Assembly: GCF_022682495.2 (NCBI RefSeq)
Contig: NC_071398.1
Coordinates: 13,584,934-13,648,933 of the forward strand
Origin: Desmodus rotundus
Lineage: Eukaryota > Chordata > Mammalia > Chiroptera > Phyllostomidae
Direction: 5' to 3'
DNA: 64,000 nt
Shown here one piece after another: positions 10,505 through 20,974 of the stretch. The position numbers and the translations under genes were made by a program. The notes beneath the pieces were generated by a model. That model was not told the origin of the DNA. It saw only the letters and a list, made by a program, of their open reading frames with translations, and searched no databases. Each line of letters begins with the position of its first letter. Positions within the stretch are counted from its first letter, which is position 1.

Positions 10505-10592
10505 GCCAGCCCCAGGAAGGCAAGGGCCACATCTCTGTCCCAGTGCCGGGAACACAGTCTGGCAGACAACAGGCATTTTAATGAACATTTAA
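10505..10592 (+). mobile_element. L2 3'-end fragment
   Basis: 'AAGGGCCACATCTCTGTCCC', 'GTGCCGGGAACACAGTCTGG' and 'GCATTTTAATGAACATTTAA' follow the sense L2 3' end (agggcagggaccgtgtct ... cctagcacagtgcctggcacatag ... aataaatgtt). Confidence 0.6.
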
Positions 10593-10599
10593 AAATTCA

Positions 10600-11205
10600 G
10601 TAATGAACAAACCAGGTCACTGTCAGGCTGGTACAAGAAGAAACCCATGGTGGGCCACCTGGTGGGCAAAATCTGAATCCTGGGACCATGGGTCTAGTGT
10701 CAACATGTGACTGTAGGAGGAGAGAGAGCCACCAGCCTTTTAGATTAGAATCCTGGAGGAGAGCAGAGCCACGGCCTCTGACAGGAGGAAAGTGGCTTGT
10801 TTGTAGTGATGAGGCACTTGATTTGGCAGGACAGCTGCTGAGAGGCGTAGATGGCGCTTCTGCCTGTCCCAGCCAAACCCATCATAACGAGGACCATTTC
10901 AGACACGCCCTTTGTTTGGAGCTGCATCCCCGGGACTTACAGACCAAAGGTGGCGGAAAGACAATGATCCTGAAGCCCACCCTGTGTCTCAGACATACAA
11001 TCCAAGGTGCTGCACACAGGAACACGGTGGGTCTGGACTCTGGGGGGCCGAGTATGAGGCTGGGGCTCGCTGGCCTCGCAACTCGGCAGGGTATGGGTGG
11101 AGGAGGCCGGCCGGCCCCCTCCCCTGCCTGGCACCGTGACCCAGCTCCATCCCCCACCCGCCTGAGCGCCCTTCAGAATCTGCAATACTGCCATGACCCA
11201 GCATG
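10600..11205. other. GC-rich noncoding stretch with overlapping ORFs
   Basis: A 172-codon plus frame (10688-11206) overlaps four minus-strand frames of 60-100 codons. This pattern, with CpG-poor GC-rich composition and no domain, indicates chance open frames. Confidence 0.5.
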
Positions 11206-11345
11206 AGCCATGGCAGGTGTCAATTAACTGATTAATCAATCAGTGATAACCTATCAGCAAGTGCAGACCCATCATGTTAAATAAACAAATTGCAGGATGC
11301 ATTTCACTACCGCTCAGCCCGAGGAAATGATAATGAAGCAAAGTT
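11205..11345. promoter_or_regulatory. Candidate conserved noncoding block with PBX/HOX-like palindrome
   Basis: An inverted repeat ACTGATT-AATC-AATCAGT (11227-11244) contains TAATCAATCA, whose complement TGATTGATTA fits the PBX-HOX composite site. The surrounding AT-rich block lies in a GC-rich setting. This is inference from motif and composition. Confidence 0.35.
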
Positions 11346-11504
11346 AACCGCTCTGAACAGAGGAAGTAGAAAGCACATGTTACAATGGGACACGCCAGGG
11401 CAGTGATGACCTAGAAAAACGCAGAGGTGACAGGGCTGCCAGGACCCGCTGGCCCGTGCTCTGCTCGGGGACAGTGGTGGGAACCCAAAAGTTCCGCAGG
11501 GAGA

Positions 11505-11632
11505 GCAGGGCACTGAGTCAGACGGCACTGGACCTGAACCCCAGCTAGGCCACAAATCAGCCAAACTCCACCCCAGCTTCCTGCTTATCAGTAAGTCCCG
11601 TAACGCTCTGAGCCTCAGTTTCCCAACATGGG
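11505..11632 (+). mobile_element. MIR element
   Basis: 'CACTGGACCTGAACCCCAGC', 'TCAGTAAGTCCCGTAACG' and 'TGAGCCTCAGTTTCCCAACA' follow the sense MIR core in order. Confidence 0.75.
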
Positions 11633-11634
11633 AC

Positions 11635-12035
11635 AAGGAGGAAGAGGAGGAAGAGGATGGCAGGTACCTCTGTCAGTGCCCACCCTCGATGCTTCTCAGC
11701 ACTCACTCCTTAAGAGGCCCGCATGGGGCTTTCTCGAGCTGCAGGACTGGCTCTGCTCAGGAGCAGAGGGGTCTGCTGAGGGGTCGGTCAACACCCCTGA
11801 GAACAGCTCTCTTCCTGTGGTGAGTGCGAGTTGGTGGATCAACACCCCAGGCCCTCACGCTTGGGTGGGACAGCTCCAGAGTGTCCCAGAGACCCCATGG
11901 GGTTGAGCCTCTGATGTGCAGAGCCTTCTCCTCTGTGCACATTGAATTGTTCTCTTCCTACCTTCTCTCACCTCCTCACTCTCCTCCCGGTGCTCCACTG
12001 ATCACCTCCCAAGTCAACCATGTGTGGTCAAATCT
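11635..12035. other. Noncoding stretch, nothing recognised
   Basis: No gene or repeat identified. Short frames occur on both strands. Confidence 0.45.
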
Positions 12036-12039
12036 CCTG

Positions 12040-12245
12040 CTAGATTTAAACAAACCACATGGGTGAGATGTACAGCACAGAGTACGCCGCCAATAACAGC
12101 ATAGTAACTTTGTACAGTGACACATGGTTCCTAGTCTTACCCTGGCGATCCCACCATAAGGTACATAAATGTAGAATCACGGTTGGACTCCTGAAACTAA
12201 TATAATATTGTATGTCAAATATTGAAGGAAAAAAAAAACAATCTC
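12040..12245 (+). mobile_element. LINE-1 3' UTR end
   Basis: 'GAGATGTACAGCACAGAGTA', 'TAACTTTGTACAGTGACACA' and 'CTGAAACTAATATAATATTG' followed by 'TATGTCAAATATTGAAGG' and an A-rich tail match the 3' end of older L1 families. Only this tail segment is present, so it is a 5'-truncated insertion. Confidence 0.75.
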
Positions 12246-12427
12246 GTGCTGGGAAAACCCAGTCTCGGACATGCTCCTTAGACAGGTGTGGGGAGTTGTA
12301 TTCAAATGTTCTGCCTCTTCCTCTCTCAACTACACTGTAGTCCCAACCCACAGGGGCCGCAGGGGGCTGGACCTCCTCCAAGGATGAAGGGCCCGTGTAT
12401 CCCACTGGTAGCGTAGCTTGGGAAGAC

Positions 12428-12560
12428 TGGCCTTTACGGCTGTTTATTCATCCAGCAAATATTTAGCAAGAGCCCCCACGAGCCAAGGCCTGGTCAAGGC
12501 CTGGTCTCAGGGCTGGGGACCCAGCTGTGAGTGGTACAGATAGACAGGCACAAACATACC
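12428..12560 (-). mobile_element. L2 3'-end fragment
   Basis: 'TTTATTCATCCAGCAAATAT' and 'CAGGGCTGGGGACCCAGCTG' match the antisense L2 3' terminus (...caacaaatatttattgagc ... ggcgctggggatacagc). A small local duplication (CAAGGCCTGGT, twice) lies at 12486-12505. Confidence 0.65.
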
Positions 12561-13695
12561 ACCAGAGTGTGACTCAGGGGCAGGGAGAAGCCACCATCAC
12601 AGCACAGGACTAGTAGGCAGCTTCTGGTTCTGGGCCCGGCATGCTCGCTGCCTGCCTGTAAGACAGGAAGTCAGGCACACCCTGGACAGCCGGCTGCCAG
12701 CCTCCTCAGCACAAACAGACACAGTTAAGACCTGGTTGACAATAAGCCAAGTACTCTAGGATCTTTAAGAAGCTTGCTCGATCACACTCTCAGGTGACTC
12801 ACGCAGGAACTCATACCCACATACCTGGGCGATTTTCCAGCTCCGCTGGTGAGTGACAACGTTCTTTGCCAAGGCTTTATCATACAGATCAGCACCTGTG
12901 GCAGTCAGGAAAGGTCTCTATTTTTGTTTTTCTGGGGCCTTCTGCTGAGAACCTGAGTGTGTTCTGGTTCAGAGCACCAGTATCTTAATCATCTGCTAAT
13001 GACACTGGCACGCAGGTTCTGGTGGGAATTTTCTGTTTCTCTGCATGGAAGCTGCCAGCCCTGGGTTCCAGCAAAAGCAGACAGACAGTACACCTGAAAG
13101 CTGAAAGCCAAGGAGAAAAAGCTCTATGGCATGTTCTAGAACTTGGAGAAGAGGGATCCAGAAAGCCAGTTACAAAGGCCTTCCACACTCTCCCCTACTG
13201 GGGTACCTCTGAGAGGTCCCCAAGAGGACGCCAGTCAAGCTCCAACAAAGGGGACAGTCACTGTCTCAGGTCAGTGCTTCTGATTAGGGCCCTTCTATTG
13301 GTGACGGGCTTTCCCCGCCAGCTGCCAGCCAGCAGTCAGGTGGCAAACGCTGCTGAGGGGCTTCATTATTCCTGCCCACAGATCCCCACCTGGCAGAGAA
13401 TGTCAGTATGCCCCTCTCCTGCCCTGCCCCGCACACACACCCATTAGAACTTGCACACGCACGCACACACGTTCACCCTGCTGTGCATTGAGCTAACGGT
13501 AATTTCCGTTACCCCAGTAATTTCAGAGCCTCGGAGCTCTCTATGATGTCACGCGGTGGTTGTGAAATGGTCTCTGTGTCGCCCGCCAGAGCCCCTGGAT
13601 TCCTACTGTCCTCGTGCACACCTTTCCAGCTGGGACCGGGATGTGTGCTCAGCTCTGCCTGCATGTGACCAGCAGTAAAAATACTAATCGTAACA
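12560..13695. other. Noncoding stretch
   Basis: A 141-codon plus open frame (13022-13447) has no recognisable domain. A CA-rich patch (13431-13470) precedes neutral sequence. I identify no repeat family or gene. Confidence 0.45.
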
Positions 13696-13699
13696 ATGA

Positions 13700-14135
13700 C
13701 GGTCACTATTTATTCATGCCTTACCTTGTGCCAGGCTCTTGCCAAGTCTTTACATGCCTTATGTCAGGGGTTAGAAAATGGCCTGAATCCACACACCCCC
13801 CCCACCTTTATATAAATAAAGTTTGCTTGGAACAGCCGCGCCTACTCTTTGGTGTGTTTCCTATGGCTGTCAGCGATGCAACGGCAGAGTTGAGGGACTG
13901 AGACTGTATGACCCACAAAGTCTAAAATATGTCCTATCTAGGTTCTTAGGGAAAAAAGTTTGCCAACTTATGCATCAACTCATCTTCTCCTTACGAAAGC
14001 CCTGTGACCTGGGGATCCTTGCAACCATTTTCTAGAAAGAAAAGCTGGGATTCAGAGAGGTTAAGTACTTGGCCCAAGGACACACAGCTTACAGGCTATA
14101 AAACAGGAATTGAAATCCTGGACTTTAGAATACAA
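13700..14135 (-). mobile_element. MIR element split by a hAT insertion
   Basis: The left part (13700-13762) has 'CTTGTGCCAGGCTCTTGCCA'. The right part (13970-14135) has 'AGAGAGGTTAAGTACTTGGC' and 'CACACAGCTTACAGGC'. Together they make one antisense MIR interrupted by the element at 13765-13969. Confidence 0.75.
13765..13969 (-). mobile_element. Non-autonomous hAT element nested in MIR
   Basis: It starts 'CAGGGGTTAGAAAATGGCC' and ends 'AAAAAAGTTTGCCAACTT', the inverted termini of a common hAT-type family whose consensus begins CAGGGGTTGGCAAACTTTTT. Interior blocks 'CCTATGGCTGTC' and 'GCAACGGCAGAGTTGAG' also fit. The target duplication is not clear. Confidence 0.7.
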
Positions 14136-15350
14136 GTCATGTACCTCTGTGATCTAGCCACAGCTTCTGAGAGTGAATCAGAGACGAGCAACCTGTGGAA
14201 GCCCTAGCCAACAGGAGGACCAGGAAAGGGGGAGGGAGCAAGATTAGGCAACCAGGGATTAGTGAGATAATTTAGCCACAAGCCCCAGGGCAGAGGGAGG
14301 AACGAAGCTCACACACTGTTCTGAATCTGGAAGGGATCTTGCGCCTTCCTTTCCCCATCTCTGTGAGCACTCGGTGCTTTGTGTCCATCAGACTCAGCGC
14401 CAGACACAGCAGTTTGTTACACGACCTCACGATGCCACAGGCCTTGTACCAGGGCCTGGCGAAGAGCGGATGCTTAAACTTACTTTTAAAGGTCGCCTGT
14501 ACTCCTTTGAAGTCTCCTTGCCACACTGGATGGAGAACCAGGCCACGCCATGACAGCCCTGGAACTTTGGAGTCTCTGAGGGGCCTCAGGAGCTAGGAAG
14601 TTGCCCCCCTTCTGAGAGCCCCGTCCTCCCCAGAGCACCCCTGAACTTAGTTTAGTCCAGTGCTCCTGGGCCCACCCCAGGGCCTCAGGCTGGGCGTCTC
14701 ATAAGCTTCCACTGCCCACGCAGGACAAGGTGGACAGAGCGAGGCCCTCCCTACCAGGGTCCAGAGATGCCCAGCTCCAGCCGCCTTAATAGCCCACAGA
14801 GCTTTGTGTGAAGCGCTGTCGCAGCCCTCCCCGGAGCGTCTGCCTTGCTGGTTGTGAGTGGAGCTCGGGGTCTGTTAAAGTGGCGCCAGGACTGTGCGGT
14901 CCGAGGTCTGGTGCTTCGGTCCATTGTGTCTGAGCGCATCCCTTTTGTGTGGAGGGCAGCTCTGCAAACCCTGGCTTATCTGCAGGGTCACCTTAGTGTT
15001 ATCGGCATCCTCCCTCGTATAGTAAAAGACATGTCACATCTCCAGGGTCACAAAGGCTTCTGCCTGGAAATTTCCTCTAATCAGAAAAATCACAGCTGAG
15101 CAGGTTGGTGGCACAGGCACTAATCAGCATAACGAAAACGCAACATTAGTGGGATACACTTACAGTCTAGGAAGTTTGCCAGAATGTCTCTCGGTCCACA
15201 CGAGTTATCGCTATTGAACTCCTGCATCTATGGCAATTTCAACAAGACTGATAATGATATTGAAATAGGAGATGAAACTGAATTTTCCTTACTGCAAAGG
15301 AATGGAATGTGAAAACCTGGTGATGAAATTTTTGGCAAAGTTCTATTTGC
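14135..15350. other. Noncoding stretch, nothing recognised
   Basis: Short frames (84-85 codons) overlap on opposite strands at 14272-14596 and 14751-15099. No known domain or repeat is seen. Confidence 0.45.
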
Positions 15351-15364
15351 AAAAAAAAAAAAAA
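15351..15364 (+). repeat. Poly-A tract
   Basis: Fourteen consecutive A, immediately upstream of an MIR. Confidence 0.85.
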
Positions 15365-15387
15365 GATGAACTGGTGATACAAAGCTC

Positions 15388-15566
15388 GCAGTTAGGTCAA
15401 GATTCTCTGAAATATCGCTCTCTCGGGCAAGTCCCTTCGCACACCCAACCCCAAAGTCTTCATTAATAAAATGAGGATAATGATACACCCCAGGGTCATT
15501 AGAGGACAAAATCCTTATTATATAAAGCACCTGGGACATGGTTGGTCTTCAATAAACACTTAGAAT
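15388..15566 (+). mobile_element. MIR element
   Basis: 'CTCGGGCAAGTCCCTTCGCA', 'ATTAATAAAATGAGGATAAT' and 'TATATAAAGCACCTGGGACA' followed by 'CAATAAACACTTA' are a clear sense MIR 3' half. Confidence 0.8.
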
Positions 15567-15569
15567 AAG

Positions 15570-15800
15570 GCTGTGTCTGCCCTTGAGAAGTTTGCAGCCT
15601 GGTAGGAAGGAGAAACCGTGCTCGCAGGTTATGACCACAGGGAGTACGCCAGGAGGACAGTTGGGAAGGTCGGCAGAAGACAGCAGGGAAGGAGGGAAGG
15701 CTTCAGGGCAAAGGAGGTGTCTGATCATGGCCTGGAGAGTGACACTAGTTCAGTGGGGGGAGCAAAGGCGACACCGTGAGGCAGCCATGGGCACGGACTG
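15570..15800 (-). mobile_element. Possible L2 fragment
   Basis: 'CCCTTGAGAAGTTTGCAGCC' and the following G/A-rich text ('GGAAGGCTTCAGGGCAAAGG') resemble antisense L2 3' sequence (cctcatggagcttacattct ... gggaaggcctctctgagg). The match is loose. Confidence 0.45.
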
Positions 15801-16840
15801 ATCACCGCATGCGCCCTAAGGTTTCAACCATGAATGGGGAGACTGTGCCGATGGGATAGAGCAAGCAAGTCGGGGTGCATTCTGTCCCCACGGGGGTGCA
15901 GGGCTGCAGCTGGGGCAGGGGAAGGGCTGAAGGGGATATTATCTGCAAGGTCAGCTTGGAACTGAGGAGTTCTGATATTCGTGCCTTCTGCAGCCAGCCA
16001 TGGGGAGGGGGCACCCCGAAACCTTGAGGCAGAGAGGGCCAGGACAAGGAGGCTCAGGGGGTCAGTGAGCTGCTGAGGCAATGAGCACGGCCTGGCCAAA
16101 GAGGATCTTCACCAGCTCCTGGCTGGGAAACACCACAAGGAGAGAGCCAGCCAAAGGGTTCGAGACAGAGGCCTTCTATTCTCATGCAACGGCAGCTATT
16201 TCCATCTGTGTATGGAGAGGAAAACTCCAGGGGTGTGAAGAATGTGCTTTATATGGCTTGGTGTTCAGTATTTCCTAAGATGAGTTGCCTCAGCTTTCGC
16301 ATAAACAGGCTGGCTGTCCCTTTGCAGGAAAAGGCACCTGTTGCCCAGCGAGGAGGCTATGATCAGTGGCACGGTTGGCCCAGTGTCCCCAAACTGTGCC
16401 AGGAGATCCTCAGGACACCAGTGCCCTGCCAGATGGTCCAGTAAAATGCTTCTGAGGGTAAAAGTCTTTGAAAAAGGCTCGGCCATGCCTTCTTCGCGGT
16501 GGTAGGACTTCAGGGGTGGAGATGCTGGTCCGCATCGAGCACCTGCAGAAGACAGGTGCCACCTGAGTTCCCGAGTCACAGGGCCCATGCCCTGTTGTTC
16601 TCTCCAACAGTCCCTCTGAACAGCTCTGCTGCCCTGAGGTTCCACTGGGCACTTTACAAAGGACCGAGACCGTCCTATGAAGGAACGTGGCCCCTTGTGC
16701 ACAGGGGCCACCCCAGGGCAAATGTGCACACCTGTGCTCAGGTAGCAACGCAAGCCGGGGCTACCTCCGGTCTGCCTCCTCACTGGTCTATTCCTAGCTG
16801 CTTGGATCCACCGGGAGAACAGATATCATGATTCCCTATT
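15800..16840. other. GC-rich noncoding stretch with overlapping ORFs
   Basis: Plus (110 codons, 16499-16831) and minus (172 codons, 16265-16783; 112 codons, 16410-16748) frames overlap almost completely. No domain is recognised, so I treat all as chance. Confidence 0.5.
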
Positions 16841-17012
16841 TAATTTAATTCTCATTGTATTCATTCTGACATTAACAGTATCCGTTACCATCTGTGATAT
16901 TTTATAAAAGAGGAAACCAAGGCAGGCCAGGTGGGGTAGGAATCCTGCCCAAGGTCCCACAGTGGTAAGAGGAAAAGCTGGGATTTGAATCACATACACC
17001 ACATGCAGGTGG
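16840..17012 (-). mobile_element. MIR element
   Basis: 'TTTATAAAAGAGGAAACCAA', 'CCTGCCCAAGGTCCCACAGT' and 'AAAGCTGGGATTTGAATC' follow antisense MIR in order. Confidence 0.75.
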
Positions 17013-17765
17013 ACATTTCAACCTGTGTCAGGGAGAGACCAGGAGTGAAGGACTTGAGAAAATGCAGGGCGCAAAAGGGGGAGCTCTGCAGCAGAAAAGC
17101 CAGAACTCAAACCACAGCACCAGGCTGTCTGCCCACCAGCTGACTGCGCGTGAGCAGATCGGATGGGCTTAGGCATTGAAGGAGCCTGTGAAGCCCAAGG
17201 GTTTGACAAGCCCTAGCTGTAGCCTTGGGAGTCTCTGTGACCTCCAGCGGGTTCCTGAGGCTCAGCTTGAGTTACCAGGTAATTGATTATGTCCACAAAT
17301 GTAACACCAAAGAAGCTGAGCTTCCACCCACCAACAGAGCAGCTGGAAGCAATGGGGGTTTATTGTCCTTGACTTCATCACTTTCTTTTCTTCTCCTACT
17401 CCGGCTGTTGTCTCTGACTTAGGGACCAAACTCTGGAGCCTTCTGTTCTGGACATGAGTGAGGTGGAGGCAAGAGACAGGATGCTGAGCTGGTCAGCACT
17501 GTCTTCAGATGTAGCATGAGAATAACAATAATTAGGTATCCCCTAGGAAATGAGTCAAACAATAAAACAATGCTTGTGAGATTGCCCAACAGAAGGCTGG
17601 ACACTAGGCAGATACTATCTCATGTTACATCTCTGGTTCCTTCCTCCGTGCCTCCCCTACCTCATACCCCAGATTGGAGCCAAGCATCAAGCCTCAACAG
17701 GTCCTCCAGCTGCTGGGTGGTATTGGCCACATCCTTGCCCTCTCTGATCCCATGTCCACTCTTGT
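17012..17765. other. Noncoding stretch
   Basis: No gene recognised. Faint MIR-like traces near 17500-17620 ('ACTATCTCATGTTACATC') are too weak to call. Confidence 0.4.
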
Positions 17766-17769
17766 TGTC

Positions 17770-18250
17770 AGAATAATAATAACAACATCTCCCAAAGATG
17801 TCCACATCCTCATCCTGGAAACCTATGTCTATGTCACCTTATACACCAACAGAGACTTTGTAGATGCAATTAAGAATTTTTGAAATTGAGAGATCATCCT
17901 GGATTATCTGGGTGACTTCAATGCCCAACCACCACAACAGAGCACGGAAGAGACCCAGACAGATGGCAGCAGCTTGAGGACTTCGCCCAAAGCTGCTGGC
18001 TTTTAAGATGGAGGAAGGCAGCCACGAGCGAAAGTACGACAGGCAGCCTCTGAAGCCGGAGAAGGAAAGGAAGTGGATTCTTTCCTGGAGCCTCTAGAAG
18101 GCGCACCGCTCTGTTGACACCTTGATTTTAGCTTGGTGAGATCCATGCCGAACTCCTTACCTACAGAACTGGGAGATTATAAACCTGTCTTGTTTTAAGT
18201 CACTAGGTATGGGGTAAGTTGTCACAGCAGCAATTGGAAACTAATACACG
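17770..18250 (+). mobile_element. MLT1-type MaLR solo LTR
   Basis: In order: 'CCCAAAGATGTCCACATCCT', 'GACTTTGTAGATGCAATTAA', 'ATCCTGGATTATCTGGGTGA', 'GACACCTTGATTTTAGCTTG' and the end 'TTGGAAACTAATACA'. This is the complete sense order of an MLT1 LTR with its 3' end, though the interior is shortened. No retroviral gene accompanies it. Confidence 0.88.
18091..18104 (+). promoter_or_regulatory. Weak CTCF-like motif in MLT1 LTR
   Basis: CCTCTAGAAGGCGC fits 12 of 14 positions of CCASYAGRKGGCRS. It is a weak candidate and may well be chance. Confidence 0.2.
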
Positions 18251-18535
18251 TGGATAAGGAGCAGGGTGGAGTCGATCACATCTGAGGTCCTTTCCCATTA
18301 GAAAGTGTCAAGTGATTTTGTTCCAATTGATGGAATGTCATCTATGCAGCAAGAGCTTCCAATAATGGCTGTGCTCCCAGGCCTCTGCCCGTGGGAACCT
18401 CTTCCCTGTGGCTCTATCACCCACCGCAGGAGCTCAACCGCCCCTCAGGAGCCACAGGGCCCCGGAGCTGGCTCATCAGTTTTCCTGGGTCTGAGGTCAC
18501 AGGAAACTGGGTGAACATTGGTGAAAAACAATGTT
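18250..18535. other. Noncoding stretch, nothing recognised
   Basis: No repeat or gene identified between the LTR and the next MIR. Confidence 0.45.
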
Positions 18536-18536
18536 T

Positions 18537-18768
18537 TTTAAACAAATATTTACTGAGTACCTACCTAGTATCCAGCATTGGTTAGTCAATTTCATAAGAT
18601 TATTTCATTATTTTACTCATTTCCTAGAGGATCTGTGATTATTATTATAATCATGTTACATCTGAAGAATAAAATAAAGATAGTTTATGCATCTTGCCCG
18701 AAGTTACACAGGGAGCAAATGGTATAACTTGAACTTGGGCCAAGCTTTTCCTGTTGCAGATGCCATGA
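18537..18768 (-). mobile_element. MIR/L2-type SINE remnant
   Basis: 'AAATATTTACTGAGTACCTA' opens it, and 'CATCTTGCCCGAAGTTACAC' with 'ATAACTTGAACTTGGGCC' closes it, as in antisense MIR. The first 60 bp could instead be an L2 3' end abutting the MIR. Confidence 0.7.
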
Positions 18769-19355
18769 TCCAACCCTGCCAAAAGGCAGGATGATATCTG
18801 AGAACATTTGGGGTTGACATAAACAAATAAAGTAATCAGATAAGTAGACAAGTGCAAATCACTTCCAATTCCTAAAAACCACAGGTGAAATAGTAAAGTA
18901 CCTGGCGTATAGTTCAGTAACACTGATTTGGCTTTTTAATAAACGAGTAAGTGTGTTTAGGTCAAATGCAACATTCAGTGTTTGCTCTGACTCATTTCAA
19001 AGGTGAGGACACTGTTGCAGGAAAGAGTCAAGGAGTTCAAAACTACGTCCCGGTTGCGCAGCCTGCCACAGCGTGAGTGAGTGACAGCGAGGGGCTGGAG
19101 GGGGCGTCAGCAGAAATTAGAGGTTAAGAGAGAGGAGGGGAGACTCTGAGACTCCAGTGGGAAAGAGATGGAGGGGGAGAGTCGGAGGAGGTTTCTGAAG
19201 AGTAAACTAACACGGATACTGATGAGGCCTCCCAAAGGGTTCCCGGAAGAGAGGGCCATCAGATTTGCTTTTACATGCCACTCACTAGACCAGGAGCAGG
19301 GAGAGAAGGGCAGATTGCTGTCCCCACGCCCTCCTCCCAGGCCTGGCTGGGAGGC
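18768..19355. other. Noncoding stretch
   Basis: No gene recognised. A faint antisense MIR trace lies near 18985-19075 ('AAAGGTGAGGACACTG'). The minus frame 19107-19541 (144 codons) runs into the LTR and is not credible. Confidence 0.4.
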
Positions 19356-19357
19356 CG

Positions 19358-19935
19358 TTATGGGTTGAACTGTGTCCTCTGACAATTCCGGTGCTGAAGT
19401 CCTAAGCCCTAGTACCCCAGAACGTGAGCTTATCTGGAGATACGCTTTGGACAGAGGTGACCAGGATGAGGCCATCAGGATGGGCCCTTGTCTCACCCAG
19501 CATGACGGGCATCGTCCTACAAAAGGGAAATATGGACACAAACAAGTAGAGAGAAGCTAATTTCAACCTTTTGCATCTCATGGCACATACCAACTAATCA
19601 CTCAATTCTATGGCACACCAAAAAATCCAGTGTCTATATTGGCAATCTGACAAAATAAATACGTATCATTTCGGTTTATTCATATGGGACAGCTACTGTT
19701 GTGTTGGCTGTTGTCTTTTTTGCTTTTTTACTTGATAATCTAAGGAAAAAGAGGTCAGTGCCCCTACTAAATAGTCGGGTGCTGCATGCTTTAAGAACTC
19801 TTGCAGCGCACCGGTTGAAAATCGCTGGTACAGAAGGACGACGGTCATCTACAAGACAAGGAGAGCTGCCTGGAGCAGACCCTGCCCTCCCATCCCTCAG
19901 AAGGGACCAACCCCACTGACACCTGGACCTTGGAC
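19358..19935 (+). mobile_element. MLT1/MST-type MaLR LTR split by hAT element
   Basis: 'GGGTTGAACTGTGTCCTCTG', 'GAAGTCCTAAGCCCTAGTAC', 'AACGTGAGCTTATCTGGAGA' are the sense 5' part of a MaLR LTR. After the hAT insertion (19557-19828) the text resumes with 'GAAGGACGACGGTCATCTAC' and 'GACACCTGGACCTTGGACTT', the matching downstream part. Confidence 0.75.
19557..19828 (-). mobile_element. 270-bp hAT-like element (copy 1)
   Basis: The ends are CTAATTTCAACC and GGTTGAAAATCGCTGG, short inverted termini. The flanks GAGAGAAG and TACAGAAG match at 6 of 8 positions, consistent with an eroded 8-bp hAT duplication. The whole sequence is the inverted counterpart of 60960-61228. It has no coding capacity and inserted into an older MaLR LTR. 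Confidence 0.75.
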
Positions 19936-20560
19936 TTCCCTTCCTGGGCACCACCAGCACCAGCAGACGCCGTTCCTCTTCTCTGCGGGGTGGAGACAGA
20001 GTAGGACTTCAAGTCCTCAGGTGGGACCCTGGGTGGGCGTGGGTGCAGCACTCACTGGTGTGCTGTGTGGACGCAAGGAGGTGACAAAGGCACAGCATCT
20101 ACAGAATGTGTGACACGAATGGTGTAAAAATAAGATAAGCTGAGGGTAAGTGTGAGGCTGTGTTTCTGAGGACGCAGGTGGCTGGCCTGTTCTGTGTCCC
20201 TTTACTGTGTCCTTTTACTGAGACTTTTTAGTGAAGGATCTGGAACCAAGGTTGCAGCCCGATTGGAACTTTGTTGGATGCCCTCGCCGCCCTTGGCTGG
20301 CTTCCTCTGTCTACACGGCCATGCGCGCCAAGTTCCCAGATGTCCTGAGCCTATGAAACCCTGCCCTGAAGACCTGGGAAAGAGAGGCGGACGGTAACAT
20401 TTCCCACTGGAAACGGCCAGGAACCATCTGTCGTCTCAGTCCTTCAAAGGTAGTTTCCTTGGGATTGTTCCTATTCCTAGAGACTCAGCAGAAAAGCCCC
20501 GAAGTCCAGCCCAGGCCCTGCCCAGTTGAGCGGGGGTCCTGAGAAAAGCCAGAAGTCTGA
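19935..20560. other. Noncoding stretch, nothing recognised
   Basis: Only short frames of 60-70 codons; no repeat family called. Confidence 0.45.
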
Positions 20561-20564
20561 GACA

Positions 20565-20690
20565 CTCTCATGACCCACATGAAGCTTGGATTTTGTTCTA
20601 AAGACAAAGGATCGCCACTGAGGGATGTCAGACCCAAGGTGGGCATGACTGGATTCTTTTCCTGATCGGGCAACTTACTTGTTTTGGAGG
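20565..20690 (-). mobile_element. L2 internal fragment
   Basis: 'GCTTGGATTTTGTTCTAAAG' and 'GGGCATGACTGGATTCTTTT' match an antisense internal L2 stretch (gagtttggattttattctaag ... agtgacatgatctgattt). Confidence 0.6.
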
Positions 20691-20871
20691 GAAGGCAGGA
20701 ATCCCAGGGAAGGTGTTGGAGGGGCCAGTGTTTCTTTTCCATGAAGCTCAAATCCCTGAGTTTTCTATACGTTCATAGGCACCTCTGCTTGTGATACCCT
20801 GTACCTTTATGTGGACGAATGTTCCCAGGCTGGATGGTGGCTGAAAATGCCCCACCTTGCAGTCTAGACAA

Positions 20872-20872
20872 A

Positions 20873-20906
<34 letters not shown>
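20872..20906 (+). repeat. (CA)n microsatellite
   Basis: About 15 CA units with one interruption (ACATACAC). A (TC)n run follows at 20951-20974. Confidence 0.95.
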
Positions 20907-20950
20907 GCTATTGGATTGAGCTCCGTGAAGCGCAGCTCTGACCAGGCTAT

Positions 20951-20974
20951 TTCTCTGTCTCTCTCTCTCTCTCT
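20951..20974 (+). repeat. (TC)n microsatellite
   Basis: TCTGTCTCTCTCTCTCTCTCTG, a pyrimidine dinucleotide run 45 bp downstream of a (CA)n run. Confidence 0.9.

Noticed and set aside
10688..11206. 172-codon plus-strand open frame
   Set aside because: Four opposing minus frames cover the same bases and no domain is visible.
16265..16783. 172-codon minus-strand open frame
   Set aside because: A 110-codon plus frame and a second minus frame overlap it; the protein text is arginine/glycine-rich without a pattern.
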